A stretch of DNA of 64,000 nucleotides from Serratia fonticola (lineage in GTDB: Bacteria; Pseudomonadota; Gammaproteobacteria; Enterobacterales; Enterobacteriaceae), in contig NZ_CP011254.1 in the NCBI RefSeq assembly GCF_001006005.1, positions 62,001-126,000 on the forward strand, in the 5' to 3' direction. The notes under the pieces are model-generated. The model did not search any database. It saw nothing but the letters and a program-made list of their open reading frames with translations, and had not been told where the DNA came from. This document shows, piece after piece, positions 57,401-64,000 of the stretch. Position 1 is the stretch's first letter, and every line of letters begins with the position of its first letter. Position numbers and translations under genes: made by a program.

Positions 57401-58753
57401 ATGTTTATTGGCTTCGATTATGGCACTGCCAACTGTTCTGTCGCCGTTATGCGCGATCAGGGCCCTGAATTACTGACGTTGGAAAACAACGAACCGTATC
57501 TCCCTTCAATGCTGTGCGCACCGACGCGTGAAGCGGTGAGTGAGTGCCTGCATCGCCACTGGCAGGTGCCAACCGGCAGCGAGGAAAACCAGCAACTGCT
57601 GCGCCGCGCCATCACCTTCAACCGCGAAGAAGATATTCCGGTCAACGGCGACAGCGTGCTGTTCGGCCTGCAGGCGCTGGCCCACTACATCGAAGATCCG
57701 GAAGAAGTGTATTTTGTCCGCTCACCGAAATCCTTCCTAGGGGCTAACGGCCTTAAGCCACAGCAGATTGCGCTATTTGAAGATCTGGTGTGCGCCATGA
57801 TGTTCCACATCAAGCGCCAGGCGGAAGGCGTATTACAAACCAGCATCGAACAGGCCGTCATTGGCCGCCCGATCAACTTCCAGGGAACCGGCGGTGAAGA
57901 GGCTAACCAGCAGGCGCAGGGGATTTTGCATCGTGCCGCACAACGAGCCGGTTTCAAAGAGATCGAGTTCCAGTTCGAACCGGTTGCCGCCGGTCTGGAC
58001 TTTGAAGCGACGCTGAGCGAAGAGAAAACCGTGCTGGTGGTCGATATCGGCGGCGGAACCACCGACTGCTCGGTGCTGCTGATGGGGCCACAATGGCGCG
58101 ATCGTGCCGATCGCCAACAGAGCCTGTTGGGGCACAGCGGTTGCCGCGTGGGCGGTAACGATCTGGATATTATGCTGGCGTTCAAACAGCTGATGCCGCT
58201 GTTCGGTATGGGCGGTGAAACCGAGAAAGGCATTGCCATGCCTGCATTGCCTTACTGGAACGCGGTAGCGACCAACGATGTCCCGGCCCAAATCGATTTC
58301 TACAGCACGGCCAATGGCCGTATGCTGCGCGATCTGATCCGCGACGCTGCCGAACCCGAGAAGGTGAAACGTCTGTTGAAAGTCCATCAGCAGCGCCTGA
58401 GCTATCGGCTGGTACGTGCGGCGGAAGAGAGTAAAATCGCGCTGTCGGGTCAGGCAAGCATCAGCGCCCAACTGGATTTTGTGCAGCCGGAGCTGGCAGA
58501 GATGATCAGCCAGGAGCAGTTGGCCGATGCCATTGCCCAACCTCTGTTGCGTATCCAGGAACAGGTTAGCGCCGCCCTGGCCACCAGCCAAAGCAAGCCG
58601 CAGGTTATCTACCTGACCGGTGGTAGCGCACGCTCACCACTGCTGCGAACCGCACTGCAACAGCAGTTGCCAGGGATCCCGATCGTCGGTGGCAACGATT
58701 TTGGCTCGGTTACCGCCGGGCTGGCACGCTGGGCGCAGACGCTGTTTCGTTGA
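57401..58753 (+). CDS. yegD: Hsp70-like protein YegD
   Basis: This 450-residue actin/Hsp70-fold ATPase lacks the peptide-binding domain of DnaK. MFIGFDYGTANCSVAVM (phosphate 1), VVDIGGGTTDCSVLLMGP (phosphate 2) and IYLTGGSARSPL (adenosine) are clear. Started at ATG 57401 it equals the E. coli length; a frame from 57341 adds 20 residues without homology. The client proteins are unknown. It is divergent from alkA, as in E. coli. Confidence 0.95.
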   Translation: MFIGFDYGTANCSVAVMRDQGPELLTLENNEPYLPSMLCAPTREAVSECLHRHWQVPTGSEENQQLLRRAITFNREEDIPVNGDSVLFGLQALAHYIEDPEEVYFVRSPKSFLGANGLKPQQIALFEDLVCAMMFHIKRQAEGVLQTSIEQAVIGRPINFQGTGGEEANQQAQGILHRAAQRAGFKEIEFQFEPVAAGLDFEATLSEEKTVLVVDIGGGTTDCSVLLMGPQWRDRADRQQSLLGHSGCRVGGNDLDIMLAFKQLMPLFGMGGETEKGIAMPALPYWNAVATNDVPAQIDFYSTANGRMLRDLIRDAAEPEKVKRLLKVHQQRLSYRLVRAAEESKIALSGQASISAQLDFVQPELAEMISQEQLADAIAQPLLRIQEQVSAALATSQSKPQVIYLTGGSARSPLLRTALQQQLPGIPIVGGNDFGSVTAGLARWAQTLFR

Positions 58754-58759
58754 TTAACG

Positions 58760-58780
58760 CAGGGGCGGCTAACGCCCCTG
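58760..58780 (+). terminator. Hairpin after yegD
   Basis: CAGGGGCG (58760-58767) and CGCCCCTG (58773-58780) pair over a 5-nt loop, 6 bp after the yegD stop. There is no T-tract, and the next gene starts 13 bp later, so it may be a partial terminator. Confidence 0.5.
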
Positions 58781-58793
58781 ACAATGGAGCATT

Positions 58794-59339
58794 ATGGCTA
58801 TCACAACTGGTGAAACACCCAGATTGCTGCTGCGCGGTTGGCAAGATAGCGATCTGCCCGCCTTTGCTGCGCTCAATAGCGACCCTGAGGTGATGAAATA
58901 CTTCCCGGCAGCGCTAAACCGCGCTGAAAGCGATGCCCAGGCAAATCGCATCCGCCAATTTATGCAACAGCACGGCTGGGGGCTGTGGGCCGTCGAGGTG
59001 AAGCATCAGGCTGCCTTTATCGGCTTTGTCGGGCTGGCCATTCCTGGTGACGATCTGCCCTGCTCTCCCTGCGTGGAAATTGGCTGGCGGTTGTCGAAGG
59101 AGCATTGGGGCCAAGGCTATGCCAGCGAAGCGGCACGTTGCGCGCTGGATATCGCTTTCAATAGGCTGCAACTGTCAGAAGTAGTGTCCTTTACTGCTGA
59201 AATTAATCTCCCTTCCCGCCGAGTGATGGAGCGCATCGGGATGAACTTCAGCGGTGAAACCTTCGAACATCCCCGTTTACCTCTGTGCCATCCGTTACGC
59301 AAGCATGTGTTGTATCGTAAGCTATCGCCAAACAAGTGA
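58794..59339 (+). CDS. GNAT family N-acetyltransferase (RimJ/RimL-like)
   Basis: This 181-residue protein of the acetyltransf_3 group has TPRLLLRGWQDSDLPAFAALNSDPEVMKYF at the N-terminus, EIGWRLSKEHWGQGYASEA as the acetyl-CoA loop and SRRVMERIGM near the C-terminus. These proteins often acetylate ribosomal protein N-termini or small amines; the substrate here is unknown. GGAG lies 7 nt before the ATG. It is not part of the E. coli yegD neighbourhood. Confidence 0.88.
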   Translation: MAITTGETPRLLLRGWQDSDLPAFAALNSDPEVMKYFPAALNRAESDAQANRIRQFMQQHGWGLWAVEVKHQAAFIGFVGLAIPGDDLPCSPCVEIGWRLSKEHWGQGYASEAARCALDIAFNRLQLSEVVSFTAEINLPSRRVMERIGMNFSGETFEHPRLPLCHPLRKHVLYRKLSPNK

Positions 59340-59370
59340 TGGTGATGATAACTCATTGAATAATAGTTGA

Positions 59371-59545
59371 TATCCCCTCACCCTAACCCTCTCCCAAAGG
59401 GAGAGGGGACTGAACGAGCCACAGTTTAGCGCCTGCATCTGACCACCATACAATCCAACCTCATAAAGTCTAGGTGATTGAAAATCATATAAATCACCAC
59501 CAATCTAACTCCCTCTCCCTGTGGGAGAGGGCTGGGGTGAGGGGC
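59371..59545. repeat. Composite inverted palindromic repeat (CCCTCTCCC family), pair 2
   Basis: tatcccctcaccctaaccct with ctcccaaagggagaggggac (59371-59410) faces ccctctccctgtgggagagg with gctggggtgagggg (about 59511-59545). It lies between the convergent GNAT and aldo/keto reductase genes. The sequence between the units differs from pair 1. Confidence 0.75.
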
Positions 59546-59556
59546 ATCGCAGAAAC

Positions 59557-60510
59557 TTACCAGGCACTTGCCTCATCCAGCGCCTTGATATCCTCGGCAG
59601 CCAATTGCAACTGTGTGGCACTCACCAACTCATCCAACTGGGTTAACGAGGTGGCGCTGACGATTGGCGCGGTGATGCTTGGGCGAGCAATCAGCCAGGC
59701 CAACGAGATCTGTGCGGGTGTAGTCTGGTGCTTCTCGGCCAGCAGATCGAGGGCTGCCAGAATGCGGAAACCTCGCGGGTTCAGATAACGCGACACAATG
59801 GTATCCCCACGCTGGCTCTTACCCACATCCTGTGCGCTACGATATTTGCCGGTAAGGAAACCACTAGCCAGTGAGAAGAAGTTGATCACCCCCAATCCCT
59901 GTTGCTGCGCCACCGCTTCCAGCGCCTGCTCATAACCTTCACGAGCATACAGATTGTATTCCGGCTGCAAGGTTTCATAGCGCGCCAGTCCGTTTTGCTC
60001 GCTGACTTTCAGTGCTTCCACCAGCCGGTCTGCCTGATAGTTTGAAGCGCCTATGGCACGCACTTTCCCGGCCTTGATCAGTTCATCAAACGCCGCCAGG
60101 GTTTCCGCCAGCGGGGTGTCCTGGTCGTCATCATGGGACTGATAAAGATCGATATAATCGGTTTGCAGGCGGCGCAACGAATCCTCTACGGCCTGACGAA
60201 TATAGCGTGGCGACAAGCCTTGCTTGCCCTCACCCATCGGTTTTCCCACTTTGGTAGCGATGATCACCTGGTCGCGCTTGCCGCTTTTCTTCAGCCAGTT
60301 ACCAATCACCGTTTCTGATTCACCGCCTTGATTGCCCGGCGCCCAGCTCGAATAGACGTCGGCGGTATCGATAAAATTCAGCTGATTGGCTACCAGCGCA
60401 TCCAGCAGGCTGAAAGACGTGGCCTCGTCTGCCGTCCAGCCAAATACGTTGCCGCCAAAGGTCAGCTGCGGGACCTGAATGCCTGAACGACCCAACGGTT
60501 TCTTACTCAT
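59557..60510 (-). CDS. Aldo/keto reductase
   Basis: This 317-residue NADPH-dependent oxidoreductase has a TIM barrel and a conserved tetrad visible as Asp and Tyr in FIDTADVYSSWAPGNQGG, Lys in ATKVGKPMGEG and His in YQSHDDD. The C-terminal cofactor region (SATSLTQLDEL) is typical. It resembles the YajO/YghZ-like subgroup. The substrate is unknown. I start at ATG 60510 behind CAGGAG; 13 upstream residues in the longer frame are discarded. Confidence 0.9.
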   Translation of the reverse strand: MSKKPLGRSGIQVPQLTFGGNVFGWTADEATSFSLLDALVANQLNFIDTADVYSSWAPGNQGGESETVIGNWLKKSGKRDQVIIATKVGKPMGEGKQGLSPRYIRQAVEDSLRRLQTDYIDLYQSHDDDQDTPLAETLAAFDELIKAGKVRAIGASNYQADRLVEALKVSEQNGLARYETLQPEYNLYAREGYEQALEAVAQQQGLGVINFFSLASGFLTGKYRSAQDVGKSQRGDTIVSRYLNPRGFRILAALDLLAEKHQTTPAQISLAWLIARPSITAPIVSATSLTQLDELVSATQLQLAAEDIKALDEASAW

Positions 60511-60782
60511 GATGTGGCTCCTGAGGGAAAAGAAAAAATTCGCTCTCAATTATTAGCGCGAAAGCGGCTGGAACGCTAAAACGAATCGGTTATATGTCAG
60601 AAAATGTCTAGCTAAGCGTTGTTTCGGTAAAATAGACATTCTCTGCCGACAAACCTGACGCTTCCTCCATATTTCCTTCATTTTTACACCGTGACAGCTC
60701 GCTAAACTAGTATCCTGTAAGGAGTATCACTTTTGGCAACTGATTGCCCGCACGACTGTCTCTGGAGAGAATACCCAACGCC
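60511..60782. promoter_or_regulatory. Divergent aldo/keto reductase - mdtA region with inverted repeat
   Basis: AATGTCTA (60603-60610) and TAGACATT (60633-60640) form an inverted repeat with a 22-bp spacer, a possible operator for the reductase. In E. coli, BaeR activates mdtA; I could not identify a convincing BaeR box by eye. Confidence 0.4.
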
Positions 60783-62045
60783 ATGAATACAAAACCCAAA
60801 CGCCGCTCACTGCTGCTGCGCCTGTTAGCCATAGTTATCGTAGTGCTTGCCGCCATTCTGATCTGGCGTCACTTTAGCGCGCCACAGGCTACCGATGCAG
60901 CGCCGGGTGCGCAGCAGGCAGGTTCAGGTCCCGCAGGAGCTGCAGGCAGAGCCGGTGGTAGACGAGGGGCTCCTATGTCTCCAGTACAGGCCGCCACCGC
61001 CACAGTGCAGAGCGTACCGCGTTTCCTCTCGGGATTGGGCACCGCCACCGCGGCCAACACCGTGACCGTCACCAGCCGCGTCGATGGTCAGTTGATGGCA
61101 ATCCACTTTACCGAAGGCCAACAGGTCAAGGCGGGAGACCTGCTGGTTGAAATCGATCCACGCCCTTACGAAGTGCAATTAACTCAGGCTCTGGGGCAGT
61201 TAGCCAAAGATCAGGCGACGTTGGCCAATGCCAAACGCGACCTCGCCCGTTACCAACAGTTGGCAAAAACCAATCTGGTATCGCGCCAGGAGCTGGATAC
61301 CCAGGAGTCGCTGGTTCGCCAGACCGAAGGGGCGATCAAGGCCGACCAAGGGGCGGTGGACAGCGCCAAACTGCAAATAACCTACAGCAAAATCACCGCA
61401 CCTATAGATGGCCGCGTGGGCCTTAAGCTGGTTGACGTGGGCAATTACATCGCCAGCGGCAGCACTACCGGCATCGTGGTGATCACCCAAACGCATCCGA
61501 TCGATGTGGTCTTCACCCTGCCGGAGAGCAATATCGCCGATCTGGTCAAAGCGCAGAAAGCTGGCCCCGTGAGCGTCGAAGCTTGGGACCGCACCAACCA
61601 GCAGTTGTTAACCACCGGTGAGCTATTGAGCCTGGATAACCAGATCGATACCGCGACGGGTACCATCAAACTGAAGGCTCGCTTCGACAATCTGGACGAT
61701 GCGCTGTTCCCGAATCAGTTCGTTAACGCCCGGCTGAAGGTTGCCACCCTGCAAAATGCGGTGGTGATCCCTACTGCCGCACTGCAAATGGGCAATGAAG
61801 GCAACTTCGTCTGGCTGCTGAGCGCAGACAATAAGGTCAGCAAACATCGGGTTACCGCCGGTATTCAGGATAGCCAGCAGGTGGTCATTAGCGCCGGTGT
61901 CAATGCGGGCGACCGCGTCGTGACCGACGGCATCGACCGCCTGACCGAAGGCATGCAGGTTGAAGTGGTGGCGCCTCATCAAACAGCGGCTACCCCGAAT
62001 GTAGAACAACCGAAGCACCGCGCTAAACCTCAGGGGAACTCCTGA
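60783..62045 (+). CDS. mdtA: MdtABC efflux system periplasmic adaptor MdtA
   Basis: This 420-residue membrane-fusion protein has an N-terminal membrane anchor (residues 8-27), Pro/Gly/Ala linker, lipoyl half-motifs ([47 protein letters not shown]), an alpha-hairpin between them and beta-barrel parts. It closely follows E. coli MdtA (415), which exports bile salts and novobiocin with MdtBC-TolC. I start at ATG 60783. The stop overlaps the mdtB start by one base. Confidence 0.96.
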   Translation: MNTKPKRRSLLLRLLAIVIVVLAAILIWRHFSAPQATDAAPGAQQAGSGPAGAAGRAGGRRGAPMSPVQAATATVQSVPRFLSGLGTATAANTVTVTSRVDGQLMAIHFTEGQQVKAGDLLVEIDPRPYEVQLTQALGQLAKDQATLANAKRDLARYQQLAKTNLVSRQELDTQESLVRQTEGAIKADQGAVDSAKLQITYSKITAPIDGRVGLKLVDVGNYIASGSTTGIVVITQTHPIDVVFTLPESNIADLVKAQKAGPVSVEAWDRTNQQLLTTGELLSLDNQIDTATGTIKLKARFDNLDDALFPNQFVNARLKVATLQNAVVIPTAALQMGNEGNFVWLLSADNKVSKHRVTAGIQDSQQVVISAGVNAGDRVVTDGIDRLTEGMQVEVVAPHQTAATPNVEQPKHRAKPQGNS

Positions 62046-64000
62046 TGCAGTCGATGTCCCCCCATAGCGGCGGTGGGCCTTCCCGCCTGTTTATTCTTCG
62101 CCCGGTAGCCACCACGCTGTTTATGCTGGCTATCATGCTGGCCGGGATCATTGGCTATCGCTCGCTGCCGGTTTCCGCCCTGCCGGAAGTGGATTACCCA
62201 ACCATCCAGATCGTCACGCTTTACCCAGGCGCCAGCCCGGATGTGGTCACCTCGGCGATCACTGCGCCGTTGGAGCGCCAGTTTGGCCAGATGTCCGGCC
62301 TTAAGCAGATGGCCTCGCAGAGCTCCGGTGGTGCCTCGGTGATCACCCTGCAATTCCAGCTTGAACTGCCGCTGGACGTTGCCGAGCAGGAAGTGCAGGC
62401 GGCCATCAATGCCGCCACCAACCTGCTGCCCAGCGATCTGCCCTACCCGCCGATTTACAGTAAGGTTAACCCGGCCGATCCACCGATCCTGACGCTGGCC
62501 GTCACCTCAACCGCCATGCCGATGACCCAGGTAGAAGACATGGTGGAAACCCGGGTGGCGCAAAAGATTTCGCAGGTTACCGGGGTCGGTCTGGTCACCA
62601 TTTCTGGCGGACAACGCCCGGCCGTGCGGGTGAAGCTCAATGCTACGGCGGTGGCCGCCTATGGGCTGGATAGCGAAACCATTCGCACCGCCATCAGTAA
62701 CGCCAACGTCAACTCGGCCAAAGGTAGCCTGGACGGCCCGACGCGTTCGGTTACGCTCTCTGCCAACGATCAGATGAAAACCGCAGAGGATTACCGTCAG
62801 CTGATTATCGCCTATCAGAACGGCGCAGCCATCCGCCTGCAAGATATCGCCACCATTGAGCAAGGCGCAGAGAACAACCGCCTGGCGGCATGGGCCAATA
62901 AAGAGCAGGCCATCGTGCTGAATATTCAGCGCCAGCCGGGTGCCAACGTCATCACCACCGCTGACAGTATTCGCGAGATGCTGCCAGAGCTGATCAAGAG
63001 CCTGCCAAAGTCGGTAGATGTGAAGGTGCTGACCGACCGCACCACCACCATCCGGGCCTCGGTCAGCGACGTACAGTTTGAGCTACTGCTGGCGATCGCC
63101 CTGGTCATCATGGTGATCTACGTCTTCCTGCGTAACGTTCCCGCCACCATTATTCCGAGCGTGGCGGTGCCGCTTTCCCTGGTAGGCACCTTTGCCGTCA
63201 TGTATTTCCTCGACTTCTCCATCAACAACCTGACGCTGATGGCGCTGACCATCGCCACCGGCTTTGTGGTGGATGACGCCATCGTGGTGATCGAGAATAT
63301 CTCGCGCTATATCGAAAAAGGTGAAAAACCGCTCGACGCGGCGCTGAAAGGGGCCGGAGAGATCGGCTTTACCATTATCTCGCTGACCTTCTCGCTGGTA
63401 GCCGTGCTGATCCCACTGTTGTTTATGGGGGATATCGTTGGCCGTCTGTTCCGTGAGTTTGCGGTGACGCTGGCAGTGGCGATCCTGATTTCCGCGCTGG
63501 TGTCGCTGACGCTGACGCCGATGATGTGCGCCCGAATGCTTAGCCACGAGTCGCTGCGTAAGCAAAACCGTTTCTCTCGTGCTTCCGAGCGTTTCTTTGA
63601 CCGGGTGATCGCCCAATACGGCGTGTGGCTGAAAGTGGTGTTGAACCATCAGTGGCTGACGTTAGGCGTCGTGTTCAGCACTATGGCGCTGACCGTGTTG
63701 CTGTATCTGCTGATGCCGAAAGGCTTCTTCCCGGTACAGGATAACGGCATCATTCAGGGCACGCTGCAAGCGCCACAGAGCGTGTCATTCAGTAACATGG
63801 CCGAGCGCCAACAGCAGGTTGCAGCCGAAATCCTCAAGGATCCGGCTGTAGAAAGCCTGACGTCCTTTGTCGGCGTGGACGGCAGCAATGCTACGCTCAA
63901 CAGCGGCCGTTTGCAGATCAACCTTAAACCGCTGAGCGAACGGAGCGATCGCATCCCGGCGATCATTACCCGCCTGCAGCAACAGACGGCGCAGTTCCCC
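62045..64000 (+). CDS. mdtB: RND efflux permease MdtB (partial, 3' end outside window)
   Basis: The first 652 codons of an inner-membrane RND pump are visible. [23 protein letters not shown] forms helix 1. The porter domain follows, then helices 2-6 with [19 protein letters not shown], the two adjacent Asp residues of the proton relay in helix 4. MdtB pairs with MdtC and MdtA. mdtC and baeSR would lie beyond the window. Confidence 0.96.
   Translation, partial: MQSMSPHSGGGPSRLFILRPVATTLFMLAIMLAGIIGYRSLPVSALPEVDYPTIQIVTLYPGASPDVVTSAITAPLERQFGQMSGLKQMASQSSGGASVITLQFQLELPLDVAEQEVQAAINAATNLLPSDLPYPPIYSKVNPADPPILTLAVTSTAMPMTQVEDMVETRVAQKISQVTGVGLVTISGGQRPAVRVKLNATAVAAYGLDSETIRTAISNANVNSAKGSLDGPTRSVTLSANDQMKTAEDYRQLIIAYQNGAAIRLQDIATIEQGAENNRLAAWANKEQAIVLNIQRQPGANVITTADSIREMLPELIKSLPKSVDVKVLTDRTTTIRASVSDVQFELLLAIALVIMVIYVFLRNVPATIIPSVAVPLSLVGTFAVMYFLDFSINNLTLMALTIATGFVVDDAIVVIENISRYIEKGEKPLDAALKGAGEIGFTIISLTFSLVAVLIPLLFMGDIVGRLFREFAVTLAVAILISALVSLTLTPMMCARMLSHESLRKQNRFSRASERFFDRVIAQYGVWLKVVLNHQWLTLGVVFSTMALTVLLYLLMPKGFFPVQDNGIIQGTLQAPQSVSFSNMAERQQQVAAEILKDPAVESLTSFVGVDGSNATLNSGRLQINLKPLSERSDRIPAIITRLQQQTAQFP

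Noticed and set aside
60660..60720. BaeR box upstream of mdtA
   Set aside because: A TTTCCTCCATATTTCC-like stretch was noticed, but the match to the BaeR consensus is too weak to claim.
1..64000. tRNA genes, rRNA genes, prophage or complete insertion sequences
   Set aside because: None recognised by eye; small RNAs without strong signatures could have been missed.

Overview
The window looks like chromosomal DNA of an enterobacterium of the Serratia type (Yersiniaceae). Most housekeeping proteins match their Escherichia coli counterparts in length and motifs. Much of the gene order follows two E. coli neighbourhoods: dapA-bamC-purC / gcvR-bcp / perM-bepA-yfgD-hda-uraA-upp-purMN-ppk-ppx-yfgF-yfgG, and then dgcE-alkA-yegD-mdtAB. 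The genus assignment is inferred from gene content and was not computed.

Region 1 (1-17,400) is accessory. Two divergent genes encode large type-I-secretion-style surface proteins. The left one is a BapA-like protein with an array of Ig-like domains and runs off the window. The right one (1680 aa) combines Ig-like domains with 14 short repeats and an RTX-like C-terminus. Beside them lie two tandem, clearly duplicated RcsC-like hybrid histidine kinases with different sensor domains, and a divergent RcsB-like response regulator. This looks like a local phosphorelay next to an adhesion locus. No secretion transporter is visible here.

Region 2 (17,400-24,840) is core: purC, bamC, dapA, gcvR, bcp, perM, bepA and yfgD/arsC. 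Region 3 (24,880-29,780) is a four-gene catabolic-looking operon (DUF2848, amidase, EthD-like protein, MHS-family symporter) with a divergent GntR regulator and a palindromic operator candidate. Hda follows and starts at CTG. Region 4 (30,690-32,870) holds a coiled, repeat-containing lipoprotein and an AT-rich pair resembling MarT/FidL (membrane-anchored winged-helix regulator plus small membrane protein), inserted between hda and uraA.

Region 5 (33,080-47,340) has uraA-upp, purMN with a PurR box, speG, a membrane-anchored bactofilin, and pstCAB without pstS. pstCAB is divergent from ppk-ppx across a three-unit Pho box, so phosphate uptake and polyphosphate metabolism probably share PhoB control. 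Region 6 (47,600-64,000) has the phosphodiesterase pdeF, the short gene yfgG, mgtE, the diguanylate cyclase dgcE, an Ada-AlkA fusion, the Hsp70-like yegD, a GNAT, an aldo/keto reductase, and mdtA with a partial mdtB.

Small dispersed palindromes recur. One type (core GGGCGCAGCATGC) has three copies. Another (CCCTCTCCC...GGGAGAGGG) occurs as head-to-head pairs in two convergent intergenic gaps. No tRNA, rRNA, complete insertion sequence or CRISPR array was seen.
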